From NCBI GenBank assembly GCA_017428545.1, contig JAFRQR010000020.1, positions 248,001 through 312,000 of the forward strand: a stretch of DNA of 64,000 bases, given 5' to 3'. The position numbers were made by a program, and so were the translations under genes. Positions within the stretch are counted from its first letter, which is position 1; the number at the start of each line of letters is the position of its first letter. This document shows positions 43,568 to 51,835 of the stretch, piece by piece. The stretch comes from Clostridiales bacterium (lineage in GTDB: Bacteria; Bacillota; Clostridia; Saccharofermentanales; Saccharofermentanaceae). The notes under the pieces are model-generated. The model saw nothing but the letters and a program-made list of their open reading frames with translations, made no database searches and was not told where the DNA came from.

Positions 43568-45247
43568 TCAGCGGTTTACCAAAAAGTGCGGAGTCATCAG
43601 CGTGAACAGTGTGCCCATGCCGACATTGAAGCACGAGCCCAGAAGCATCGGGATCAGCGGCAGCTTGAAGTAAACGCCCAGTACGACAAAGACCGCGGCC
43701 GGCAGAAGTCCGAAATAAAGGATCATGATCTGCGCGAAAGTCTTGATCGTGTTTGCCTGATCGCCCGGCAGAGATACGTCTACGAAAGTACCGACCGTTG
43801 TGCCGAATACCGACACAGACAGGATGAAGAAGAACCATCCGATCACTGTCAGAGGATTCGTTCCGAGCATAACGGCAGCAACGATGGTCGGGATAACCAG
43901 GTCGATCGCGTTGACCGCAACGCTGCCGAGAAGCGAATACCAGATCTTCGAAAGCGGAGATTCAGGGATCAGAACGAAGAACTCACGCTTGGTGTCCTCA
44001 AGAAGCGGATTTCCGAGAGTCCTGTAGAACATCAGGAACGTCATTGTGCAGGCCGGGACCAGGAACGGATCGACACCGCCCGGAAGCGTCTTCGTACCCA
44101 CGATCCAGGCAGAACCTGCCGCGGCGAGCGTAAAGACGACGACCGTCTTGTTGAGGATCTTGAACTTGCTGAAGCGCAGACGGTTGAAGATCGCCTTGTG
44201 GAAGAAGACATTTGCGCCGAAACCGCGCTTAAAACCGTCACGGTCGAGCTTGTCGCTTCTGTCCTTCTGACGCTTCATGACACCGCCCTTGGACGCGTTC
44301 TGCACGCCCTCGAGCATGACAGCCATCTTATCTGCCTCAGTAAGAGCATCCTCGTAGAAGTCCGCCTTGACCTTCCAGATCAGGACGACCACCAGTGCAC
44401 AGGCCAGAACAAAGAGCGCCAGATACAAAAGTGAAAGCGCCGTCTCGCCGGTGATCGCGTAGTAGGAGATACCACGCAGCCAGCCCCAGAACGGGACCCA
44501 GAAAGTATTCTTTCCGGAGAAGAAGTCAAAAGCCGCGGTCAGCATCTCTTTTCCGCTGGCCATCTTGTAGATGAAGAACGCACCCGCAAGAACACAATAG
44601 AAGACTAAAACATATGTCTTAAGGTCCTTGGTGCCACGCTTCGTTCTCGAAAGGATCGTATAAAGAGCCACCTGTACGAGCGTTCCGAAAATGAGTCCCA
44701 GCGCATATACGACAATCAGGGAGATCGCGCCCCACATGCCGAGCTTGGCGTTATAGATCAGGTTCGGCAGCTGGAAAAGCATATAAAGCGAAATCATAAG
44801 AGACGCTGCCAGTGTTCCGATCAGGCGGAACATCAGGACCGACTGAGGTTTCATCGGACTTGCGAAAAGCATCGGCACGTCGGCCGGTTTGAAGATCTTT
44901 CCGGATTTATCTGCTGTTGAGACATTGTAAGCGAGCGAAAGGAGAACAACTCCGCTGACGATCAGGTCAACGAGATCCGCCTTTGTCTTGCCTCTTTCCT
45001 CAAGGAAACTCAGTTCTTTGGCTTCCTCTTCCTCAGTGACCTCTTCTCCGTCTTCGTTGACAACGATCGAAGACTCGGTTTCCTCTTTCTTATCCTCTTT
45101 TTTATCGTCCGGTGCGATCAGGCTGATGCCGAATCCGATCAGAAGGCCGATCAGCAGGCAAGCCAGCATGACAGCCATCCAGGTCTTCATCACTTTTTTG
45201 ATCGTGTTGACAAAAGAGTGCCAGGTGTAATAGCAAAACAGTTTCAT
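43568..45247 (-). CDS. ABC exporter membrane protein (putative)
   Basis: 559 residues with about 12 hydrophobic helices. The first helix (WMAVMLACLLIGLLIGFGI) is followed by an acidic Glu-rich loop (residues about 50-80), then VLLSLAYNVSTADKSG and FASPMKPQSVLMFRL. This motif set is typical of large Clostridial ABC-2-like permeases. A second half starts near 330. It is translated from an ATG overlapping the ATPase stop by 4 bp, so the two form one transporter. The substrate is unknown. Confidence 0.85.
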   Translation of the reverse strand: MKLFCYYTWHSFVNTIKKVMKTWMAVMLACLLIGLLIGFGISLIAPDDKKEDKKEETESSIVVNEDGEEVTEEEEAKELSFLEERGKTKADLVDLIVSGVVLLSLAYNVSTADKSGKIFKPADVPMLFASPMKPQSVLMFRLIGTLAASLMISLYMLFQLPNLIYNAKLGMWGAISLIVVYALGLIFGTLVQVALYTILSRTKRGTKDLKTYVLVFYCVLAGAFFIYKMASGKEMLTAAFDFFSGKNTFWVPFWGWLRGISYYAITGETALSLLYLALFVLACALVVVLIWKVKADFYEDALTEADKMAVMLEGVQNASKGGVMKRQKDRSDKLDRDGFKRGFGANVFFHKAIFNRLRFSKFKILNKTVVVFTLAAAGSAWIVGTKTLPGGVDPFLVPACTMTFLMFYRTLGNPLLEDTKREFFVLIPESPLSKIWYSLLGSVAVNAIDLVIPTIVAAVMLGTNPLTVIGWFFFILSVSVFGTTVGTFVDVSLPGDQANTIKTFAQIMILYFGLLPAAVFVVLGVYFKLPLIPMLLGSCFNVGMGTLFTLMTPHFLVNR

Positions 45248-46032
45248 TTCTCCGGCTCTCCCTTCGAATCAGCATCCGAAGCCGCATCATTTGCCTGCGC
45301 CTCTTCCTCAGCCGTAGCTCTTACGGAAGAAGGCTCCAGACCCTCAGTTACCTCGAAGAAGAGTTCTTCCAGAGTCTTTCCCTGTCCCTCGATCTCGGAA
45401 CGGGAAACATTGGCTCTGACCTCACCGTTTTGCATGATGATCGTCTTGTCCCAGAGCATATCCACACTGTCGATAATGTGCGTACTGATCAGGAGCGTTT
45501 TTCCCGCCTGGCGCATCTCCTCGATATAATTCTTCAATTCCTTGATCGCGTGCGGGTCGAGGCCGAGCAGCGGCTCATCCATGAGAAGGATGTCCGGGTC
45601 AGGCAGAAGACCGATGCAAAGGTTCAGCTTCTGCTGCATACCTTTACTCAGTTCATCGCCGAACTTCTTTTTCTTGTCGGCCAGTTCAAAACGCTGAAGC
45701 AGCATCTCGATACGGTCTTTATAGTTCGTCATCTTATACGCACGGGCAATAAACTCCATGTGCTCGATGACCGTAAGTGTCGGATAAAGCGAAGGCAGCT
45801 CCGGGATATATCCCAGGATCTTTCTGGCCTCCGAAGTCTTGTTGGGGATCTCATTGACCGTGATCTCACCATCATATTTCAAAAAGCCGATAATCGACTT
45901 GATGATCGTACTCTTACCTGCGCCGTTCGGTCCGAGAAGGACCGTCAGTGAACCCGGCTCAAGCCCGAAAGTAACGTCGTTTACAGCGATCGTCTTTCCA
46001 TACTTCTTCGTGACATGATTTACATACAACAT
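45244..46032 (-). CDS. ABC transporter ATP-binding protein
   Basis: 262 residues from the ATG at 46032 (GGGAGAG upstream). It has Walker A GPNGAGKST near 38, ELSKGMQQKL as the signature near 130, Walker B DILLMDEPLLGLDP near 155 and the switch His in ISTHIID near 188. The C-terminal 30 residues are an acidic Ala/Glu tail. It overlaps the permease gene by 4 bp. Single-domain ATPases of this class power ABC-2-type exporters. Confidence 0.95.
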   Translation of the reverse strand: MLYVNHVTKKYGKTIAVNDVTFGLEPGSLTVLLGPNGAGKSTIIKSIIGFLKYDGEITVNEIPNKTSEARKILGYIPELPSLYPTLTVIEHMEFIARAYKMTNYKDRIEMLLQRFELADKKKKFGDELSKGMQQKLNLCIGLLPDPDILLMDEPLLGLDPHAIKELKNYIEEMRQAGKTLLISTHIIDSVDMLWDKTIIMQNGEVRANVSRSEIEGQGKTLEELFFEVTEGLEPSSVRATAEEEAQANDAASDADSKGEPEK

Positions 46033-46146
46033 AAAATACTCTCCCAACTTGTTTCCTCGGAGCGCTTTTTCGCGTCTCCCCTGCTGTGCATGATTACATA
46101 ATAACGATTACTCTTCAAGCAAAAGCCAAGAAAAAGTTAAGAAATA

Positions 46147-47187
46147 CTAAAGATTGGACAGGAACTCAATTACCTGGGATCTGTCCCGGAGTGCCGTGAT
46201 CGCGCCGATCTTCGTCGTGCAGATCGCCCCGCAGGCGGTGGCAAACAAAAGGATATCGCGATAGCACGATTCTAATATATCTAAAGAGATAGTCGCGTCT
46301 TCAGAAGGCAACTCCGCTCCGGCTCCGGTTCCTCTGCCGAAAGACTCCTCGCCCGCTTCTTCCGAAAGGATCCTTAAAACTTCACAGGTCAGTCCCGCCA
46401 CAAAGCAGTCGCCCGCACCGGTCGCATCGGCGGCCTCGATCGGGAAAGCCGGAAGGAAGAAAGAGGTTTTAGAGTTTTTAAAGAAGCAGCCCTTTGCGCC
46501 CAGTTTGATGACGACATTCTTTACCCCATAAGAAAGGAAAACATCCGCCATCTCCTCGGGGTCGGTCTTTCCGGAATAGTACTTCGCCTCATCCTCGTTC
46601 GGCGTGATGAAATCCAGAAGCGGAAGCGAGTCCGCGATATCGGCAAGCGAGAGCTTAACAAAGTTCGGAAGTTTCGTATCCGCCACCACGATCTGCCCTG
46701 CCTTTTTGGCTTCACTGACTACAGAATAAATGATCTTCGGATCGTTAAAAGGCGCACGGAAAAGCGAACCCAGGATCAGGGCACGCGAACATGTAAACGC
46801 CGGGACATGAAGTTCCGGATGAAAGTTATACTTATGCGATGCGTTCGTGATGGACTTTCTCGTTCCGTCGGAATTTACAAACATCGTCGTGACCGGCGTC
46901 GGATGGTCGGCGCTTCGAAGTACCCCCACCGTATCGACTCCGTCTTTTTGAAGCTGCGAAAGGATCATATCGGCCGCGCCGTCTTCTCCCAGAGCGCAGA
47001 CAATGCCGGTCTTCATGCCGAGACGCGCGGCAGAAACCGCTTCGTTCACTGCTTCTCCGCCGACATTCAGAGACCCCGACTGCGCGCAAAATCCCGAAGC
47101 CGATACCGGCTCGGGATCAAAGCCTTTTATGATGGAATCTACAAGAGCCATGCCCATGCAGATGATGTCCAGACGTTTCTTTTCCAC
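46147..47187 (-). CDS. PfkB-family carbohydrate kinase
   Basis: 346 residues starting at GTG 47187 with GAGG upstream; no better start lies nearby. The ribokinase fold shows SGSLNVGGEAVNEAVSAARLG near 37-58 and LGEDGAADMI near 67. The second PfkB signature DATGAGDCFVAGL near 260 carries the catalytic Asp and anion hole. The sugar substrate cannot be read; adjacent genes do not help. A short Glu/Gly-rich insert near 285-303 is a feature of this copy. Confidence 0.9.
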   Translation of the reverse strand: MEKKRLDIICMGMALVDSIIKGFDPEPVSASGFCAQSGSLNVGGEAVNEAVSAARLGMKTGIVCALGEDGAADMILSQLQKDGVDTVGVLRSADHPTPVTTMFVNSDGTRKSITNASHKYNFHPELHVPAFTCSRALILGSLFRAPFNDPKIIYSVVSEAKKAGQIVVADTKLPNFVKLSLADIADSLPLLDFITPNEDEAKYYSGKTDPEEMADVFLSYGVKNVVIKLGAKGCFFKNSKTSFFLPAFPIEAADATGAGDCFVAGLTCEVLRILSEEAGEESFGRGTGAGAELPSEDATISLDILESCYRDILLFATACGAICTTKIGAITALRDRSQVIEFLSNL

Positions 47188-47211
47188 GCGAAAACCTCTA
47201 TCTAAAAAGGA

Positions 47212-48393
47212 TTACTTCTTAACCATAACATCCATGATCTTGTTTCCACAAGTCTGGCAGACATACGTGTCGCTCGCGGCACCCACGATCGGCGCGGCGC
47301 AGCTCGGACAGGTGTCCTTGACGATCTTCTTCGCAAGAGATGCTTTCAGGGTTCCTTCGTTCATCTCAAGTGTGCAGTGATCCAGATAGTTTCTTCTGAT
47401 CGCTCCGCGAAGAGAACCGAGTCTTCTCTTCGAAGACTTGACCGAAGGGATCTCTTCCGTCGGAATAAACGGCTGTTCGACCGTAGAAAAATACTTCGCG
47501 GTCTTCTCTGCCTCGCTGACGTATCTGATGCGGAAAACTCTTCTAAGCGAAAGAACGAGCATGATGACCGTAAGAACGCCGAAGAAAATGATCACTCCGA
47601 TCAGTTCTTTTCGGATGGACGCATAGTCGTAAAGGTGGTTTTCCGGATCCAGGATCATCTTATTAAGATACTCCTTGTCGTTGTACTTGCTTGCCTGGTC
47701 GATGATAGCGATCGCGCTGATCACCAGCACACCGATCGCCGCCACGACATAGCAAAAGAAGATCCTCTTCTGCATATCCAGGTTCTTTTTCTCATAGTAG
47801 CTCGGATTATTATGTCCCTTGGAGATCTCGCTTGAAATGCTGTAGAAACGGTCGCCGGCAAGAACTTTGGCAAAGACATCGGAACTGCCGCAGTAATTAC
47901 AATGGCCTGCGAAATAGTCCTTTTTCTCGACCGGCGCGCCGCAGTTTTTACACTCGCAGAGCGTTGTCTTACTGAAAAGCTCTATCCGCGTCTTTCCGTC
48001 GATCGTTTTAAAAGAATACTTCTTCATGTAAAGCACACGGTAAAGCGCCAGCTCAGCTCTTACCAGCCATGCGGGCTTACCCGTCACCTCGGAAAGATCC
48101 GAAAAATCGATGACACCATCGAGAGAATTTTCGAAATAGCTCGAATAGAAATATGCGTTACCGATCATCATTCTCGAAATGAAAACAACGACCAGCGCAG
48201 CCATGGAGTACTCCAGCCACTCGATGCAGCCCGGCATCGCCTTACAGTGCAAAAACGTGTCGATGTCATCGTGATAAGTGGCAAACAGGTCAATGATAAC
48301 GGTCACCGACATAAAAATGAGGGCGACCGCTAAAACGATCAAGAGAACATTCTTGATCTTAAAGATCTTCAAAAGTTTTTCTTTGACGTACAT
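47212..48393 (-). CDS. Membrane protein with two zinc ribbons, unknown function
   Basis: 393 residues from the ATG at 48393 (AAAGGA upstream). Helices at about 14-35 (NVLLIVLAVALIFMSVTVII), 60-78, 220-240 and 268-290. Between helices 2 and 3 is a zinc ribbon (CKNCGAPVEKKDYFAG then CNYCG). The C-terminus carries another (CPSCAAPIVGAASDTY then CQTCG). Zinc ribbons on both sides suggest a cytoplasmic sensor or scaffold at the membrane. No family was recognised. Confidence 0.7.
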   Translation of the reverse strand: MYVKEKLLKIFKIKNVLLIVLAVALIFMSVTVIIDLFATYHDDIDTFLHCKAMPGCIEWLEYSMAALVVVFISRMMIGNAYFYSSYFENSLDGVIDFSDLSEVTGKPAWLVRAELALYRVLYMKKYSFKTIDGKTRIELFSKTTLCECKNCGAPVEKKDYFAGHCNYCGSSDVFAKVLAGDRFYSISSEISKGHNNPSYYEKKNLDMQKRIFFCYVVAAIGVLVISAIAIIDQASKYNDKEYLNKMILDPENHLYDYASIRKELIGVIIFFGVLTVIMLVLSLRRVFRIRYVSEAEKTAKYFSTVEQPFIPTEEIPSVKSSKRRLGSLRGAIRRNYLDHCTLEMNEGTLKASLAKKIVKDTCPSCAAPIVGAASDTYVCQTCGNKIMDVMVKK

Positions 48394-48415
48394 GTGTTTT
48401 TTCCTTTGAATCTGG

Positions 48416-48526
48416 TTACGGATTACTCGGATAAATGTTTCCGAGGTCGATATCACCACTTTCAGTGATAATATCATCAGATTCAAATTCTATCACATCT
48501 ATGATCAGTTTTTCATATTCTTTCAT
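48416..48526 (-). CDS. 36-residue peptide gene beside the transglutaminase
   Basis: An ATG with GGAG nine bases upstream opens a frame of 36 residues: MKEYEKLIIDVIEFESDD, then IITESGDIDLGN and IYPSNP. It is acidic, has no signal peptide and no transmembrane segment. The EKLIIDVIEFESDDIITES pattern is like small Clostridial peptides with a conserved LEVIEF-x-x-x-DVITTS core, seen near secreted proteins or peptide-modifying genes. It starts 13 bp after the stop of the transglutaminase gene on the same strand. Reality is supported by ribosome site and pattern; function unknown. Confidence 0.55.
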   Translation of the reverse strand: MKEYEKLIIDVIEFESDDIITESGDIDLGNIYPSNP

Positions 48527-48539
48527 TGCTTAACGCTCC

Positions 48540-50384
48540 TTATTTCGTAGTCTGCCAATAAGTGTAAGCAGCATCACAGTAATCGTAATAAGCCACCATC
48601 GCATACTTTTTTGCTTCAGGGAAATTACCGTTCAAAACCGCGTCAACATATGACAGGGTGCAAATTTTTGCGCCTGTGATATCGGATTGGGCTTTATAAC
48701 TGATCGGGGTAATTCCGGTGATCGTGTATTGATACCAGGTATCTCCATTAATTGTAACCTCTGAAAAAGCATCAATCGGGAAACCGGACGGAACCGAAGA
48801 GAATTTAAAATACAAGTTGATCTTCGTTTTCGAGTTCAAAGTCATAGAGTATGCAACTCTCTCGAGGTTTCGAATTCCCGTCGGATATACAAAAGCATAC
48901 TGTGAAGTTTCAGACGCAACACGAGACAGGTCTGAGCCATCCGCAGCGTATGCATTCGCGCAAGTAATGGGATTATGATTTGTTTTCTTGTCGGTCCAGC
49001 CATCCGGCAGAGACTGCTGCTGTTGCATATAATATCCGTAATTCATAATGGCACTTGCCAAAGATACTACCGAAGCCTGGTACTTATCACTGTACTTAAT
49101 AATGTACTGGCAGTAACTTTGAGCCGAATATGTGTCTTTGGTCGTACTGGTACCGTTTTCCCCGAAATGAAGAGTTGCCGTGATGTCATCCGCGACTTCC
49201 AATGCATTGATCGGGCATGTGAATACATATGCCGATAAGCTGCTCATCTCATCTTGCGCTTCACTCAGATCAACACTGATCTTTCTTCCGTCAGAAATCA
49301 CAAAATCCATGTATGCTCCGGTCATATCAGTTCCCGTCGGAACATATACATAGAACTTTACACCGATTTCATCAGAGAGTGAGATCGCATGTCCCATAAA
49401 TGAAGGGTTAGCATAATCTGTAGTACTCTTCGGATGCTGACTAATAAAAGAAGCCTCCGTAAATCTGCTCTCAGGAGAGTGGTCAGGGAAGTTCTCATCA
49501 CATCTGAGACGCCAATTCATTGTATGCCTGATTTCAGCTGTACCACTATTAGTGGTATATGTCATTATGTACCCGCTATCCCAAGTAGCGTCCACATTGT
49601 AGTAGTAGTCGCCGATCTTTACGATGTTCCAGGCATGTCCGCCTCGCGGAGTGTCTCCTGCGATGATTCTATTTGGAACACCGGCTTCCCAAAGCATTCT
49701 GTATAGAAGATTTGCATATCCCTGGCAGACTGCTGTTCCATTACACATTGCCGCATAAGCAGTATATTTCAGTTTATAAGAATCATCACTAAAATGCAGG
49801 TCATCATAGTCAACATTTTCAACGATGTAGTCATAGATCGCGATAAACTTGTCGTAATCCGACTTGCCCTTCAGTTTGAGAGAATCAAGTACCTGACTGA
49901 TCTTACCGGCAAGTTCTTCTTCCTGCTCCTTTGTCGTGTAATACGTAAAGGAATATCTGAAGATAAAGCGATCCACGTTATCGCCATAGTCAACTCCATA
50001 ATCGACTCCTGCATAATGATAGCGATTATAATCGCCCTCATTTCCGACGCCGGTCTCCTCAAAAACAGCTTGGTAAATCTCATTAAATACCGTATTGAGG
50101 TCCTTATCTCCATAAGAAAGATCATATGGGACGTATATATCACTTGCTCGTTCTGCAAACTGCTTGCGAACATACTTAGCTGCATCTTCAACGTTTGTAA
50201 AATACGTCGTGTCTGCCGGGTCTGCAGAAACTGCCGCGGCAGGATCGTCCATCTTGTAGGACAATGGTGCTTTTGCCGTGTCTGCCATGACTGTTGCCGG
50301 GATCAGGGTGATCACCATGCAGATCGTAAGTAATACTGACAGCCATTTTTTATTCTGTTTTATGTGTAGTGCCTTGTTGTTCAT
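48540..50384 (-). CDS. Secreted transglutaminase-like protein
   Basis: 614 residues. A signal peptide (KKWLSVLLTICMVITLIPATVMA) ends near residue 34. The transglutaminase core has NGTAVCQGYANLLYRMLW with the catalytic Cys near 218. GGHAWNIVKIGDYYYNVDATWD has the His near 250 and Asp near 264, so the triad is complete. The C-terminal 300 residues look beta-rich (ISLSDEIGVKFYVYVPTGTD) with no named domain. Such proteins act outside the cell as proteases or crosslinkers. There is no cell-wall anchor motif. The gene is AT-richer than its neighbours. Confidence 0.9.
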   Translation of the reverse strand: MNNKALHIKQNKKWLSVLLTICMVITLIPATVMADTAKAPLSYKMDDPAAAVSADPADTTYFTNVEDAAKYVRKQFAERASDIYVPYDLSYGDKDLNTVFNEIYQAVFEETGVGNEGDYNRYHYAGVDYGVDYGDNVDRFIFRYSFTYYTTKEQEEELAGKISQVLDSLKLKGKSDYDKFIAIYDYIVENVDYDDLHFSDDSYKLKYTAYAAMCNGTAVCQGYANLLYRMLWEAGVPNRIIAGDTPRGGHAWNIVKIGDYYYNVDATWDSGYIMTYTTNSGTAEIRHTMNWRLRCDENFPDHSPESRFTEASFISQHPKSTTDYANPSFMGHAISLSDEIGVKFYVYVPTGTDMTGAYMDFVISDGRKISVDLSEAQDEMSSLSAYVFTCPINALEVADDITATLHFGENGTSTTKDTYSAQSYCQYIIKYSDKYQASVVSLASAIMNYGYYMQQQQSLPDGWTDKKTNHNPITCANAYAADGSDLSRVASETSQYAFVYPTGIRNLERVAYSMTLNSKTKINLYFKFSSVPSGFPIDAFSEVTINGDTWYQYTITGITPISYKAQSDITGAKICTLSYVDAVLNGNFPEAKKYAMVAYYDYCDAAYTYWQTTK

Positions 50385-50623
50385 AATTCATGGCCTCCCT
50401 ATCGTATTATCTCATTATTATTTTACTGGCATATTACCGCAATATCAACTTTTTAGTAGTTTTCCACCAATAATTCTGTCAATTTTGCTTTACTTTTATA
50501 CTCTTTCATAAATCTATTTTAGGGCAGGTAGTGCTATAATAGCGGTGTTGTTGTTTTTCTTCAGACGGTCAGTCATCATGTTGAAAGCACAAGATAAAAA
50601 ACAGAATTTAGGAGAAATGAACT

Positions 50624-51076
50624 ATGAAGACAGTTAAGAAAATGGCTGCTATCGTTCTCGTAGGTGCTATGGCTCTTTCCATCGCAGCTTGCAAGAAGGG
50701 TGCAAAGAAGGTATCCGCTGATGATTTCAAGAAGGCTTGTGAAGAAGTTGGCCTGACAGTTACCGAAGGCAGCGAGGAAGGTCTGAAGCAGTCTATCGGA
50801 GCTAAGAACGAAGATGATTCTCTCGACGTTGCTTATATGCAGGCTGAGAGCACAGACGATGCTAAGGAAGGTTTCGAATACTTCACAAGCAGCGTTGATT
50901 CCCTTGAGGCTATGGGCGCTAAGGTTGATAAGAGCAGCACAAAGATCGAGGCTGAAGTAGAAGGCACGATGTTCATGTATGCTGTACGCGCTGATGATAC
51001 GATCATCACAATCTCTGCTGCCGGCGAAGAGCAGGTCAACACAGCTAAGGATCTCGTTAAGAAGCTCGGTATCTAA
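50624..51076 (+). CDS. Small lipoprotein, paralogue 1
   Basis: 150 residues. Lipoprotein signal with lipobox IAAC (Cys at 23). The mature part (VSADDFKKACEEVGLTV..., then AGEEQVNTAKDLVKKLGI) has two beta-alpha units and no named domain. It shares start, signal and tail with the gene at 51271, so the two arose by tandem duplication. It has its own terminator. A TATAAT-like box lies about 90 bp upstream. Function unknown. Confidence 0.8.
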   Translation: MKTVKKMAAIVLVGAMALSIAACKKGAKKVSADDFKKACEEVGLTVTEGSEEGLKQSIGAKNEDDSLDVAYMQAESTDDAKEGFEYFTSSVDSLEAMGAKVDKSSTKIEAEVEGTMFMYAVRADDTIITISAAGEEQVNTAKDLVKKLGI

Positions 51077-51107
51077 TCTGTAGTTTTAACTGGTTCAACA
51101 AAATAAG

Positions 51108-51137
51108 ATGGTCTCGGAAATCCGGGACCATTTTTTT
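51108..51137 (+). terminator. Terminator of lipoprotein 1
   Basis: ATGGTCTCGG pairs with CCGGGACCAT (one mismatch) around AAAT, followed by a T7 run. Confidence 0.88.
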
Positions 51138-51270
51138 GTTTTCTTCGGGAAAGACAGCCTGTAATGGTTTTTTGATAATTATGATGATATAATGACTCCA
51201 CTGTTTCTTTTAGCAGGGTACAGATCATGCGTGAAACAGAGTTTTTTGAATAGGTAAGGGAGAATGGGTT

Positions 51271-51723
51271 ATGAAAACAGTAAGAAAACTGGCAGCGATC
51301 GTTCTTGTAGGTGCAATGGCTCTTTCCATCGCAGCTTGTAAGAAGAGCGCTAAGAAGGTTTCTGCCGATGAATTCGTCAGTGCATGTAACGAAGTCGGAC
51401 TGATCATTGAAAATCTCGGTGGCGGCAAGGGCATTAAAGAAGCATGGGGCGGACAGAGTTCCGACGGTTCTTTGGAAGCAAATTACGTCATCGTTGAGGA
51501 CAAATCCGCGGCCAAAGAAGAATTCAAAATGTACACGGATATGGAAGATACCTTCAAGGCTATGGGTGCTGACGTTAAAATGAGCAGTAACAGAATGGAA
51601 ATGTCCATGAACGACAACTACATGCTCGCAGTTCTTGCAGATGACATGATGATCTCCATCAGCAGTCAGGGTGCTGAAAGTACCGAAGCTGCCAAGAAGA
51701 TCGTTGAAAAACTCGGCATCTGA
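51271..51723 (+). CDS. Small lipoprotein, paralogue 2
   Basis: 150 residues, same length as the 50624 protein. The first 35 residues are nearly identical (MKTVRKLAAIVLVGAMALSI..., lipobox IAAC), and both end in KK-LGI. The middle differs, with Met-rich segments (MSSNRMEMSMNDNYMLAVLA). It therefore looks like a diverged duplicate under relaxed or changed selection in the mature domain. It also has its own terminator, with a stem similar to that of copy 1. Function unknown. Confidence 0.8.
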   Translation: MKTVRKLAAIVLVGAMALSIAACKKSAKKVSADEFVSACNEVGLIIENLGGGKGIKEAWGGQSSDGSLEANYVIVEDKSAAKEEFKMYTDMEDTFKAMGADVKMSSNRMEMSMNDNYMLAVLADDMMISISSQGAESTEAAKKIVEKLGI

Positions 51724-51753
51724 TACGAAGCATTTCATTTAAGAACAACACAA

Positions 51754-51786
51754 AAATGGTCCCGGCTTTCCGGGACCATTTTTCTT
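51754..51786 (+). terminator. Terminator of lipoprotein 2
   Basis: AAATGGTCCCGG pairs with CCGGGACCATTT around a 4-nt loop; T-run follows. The stem shares ATGGTCxCGG with the terminator of lipoprotein 1. Confidence 0.88.
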
Positions 51787-51835
51787 ATTAAATCCGAGTG
51801 TTTTCTTTGAGGTCTTTTATATGAATCAAAGTCTT

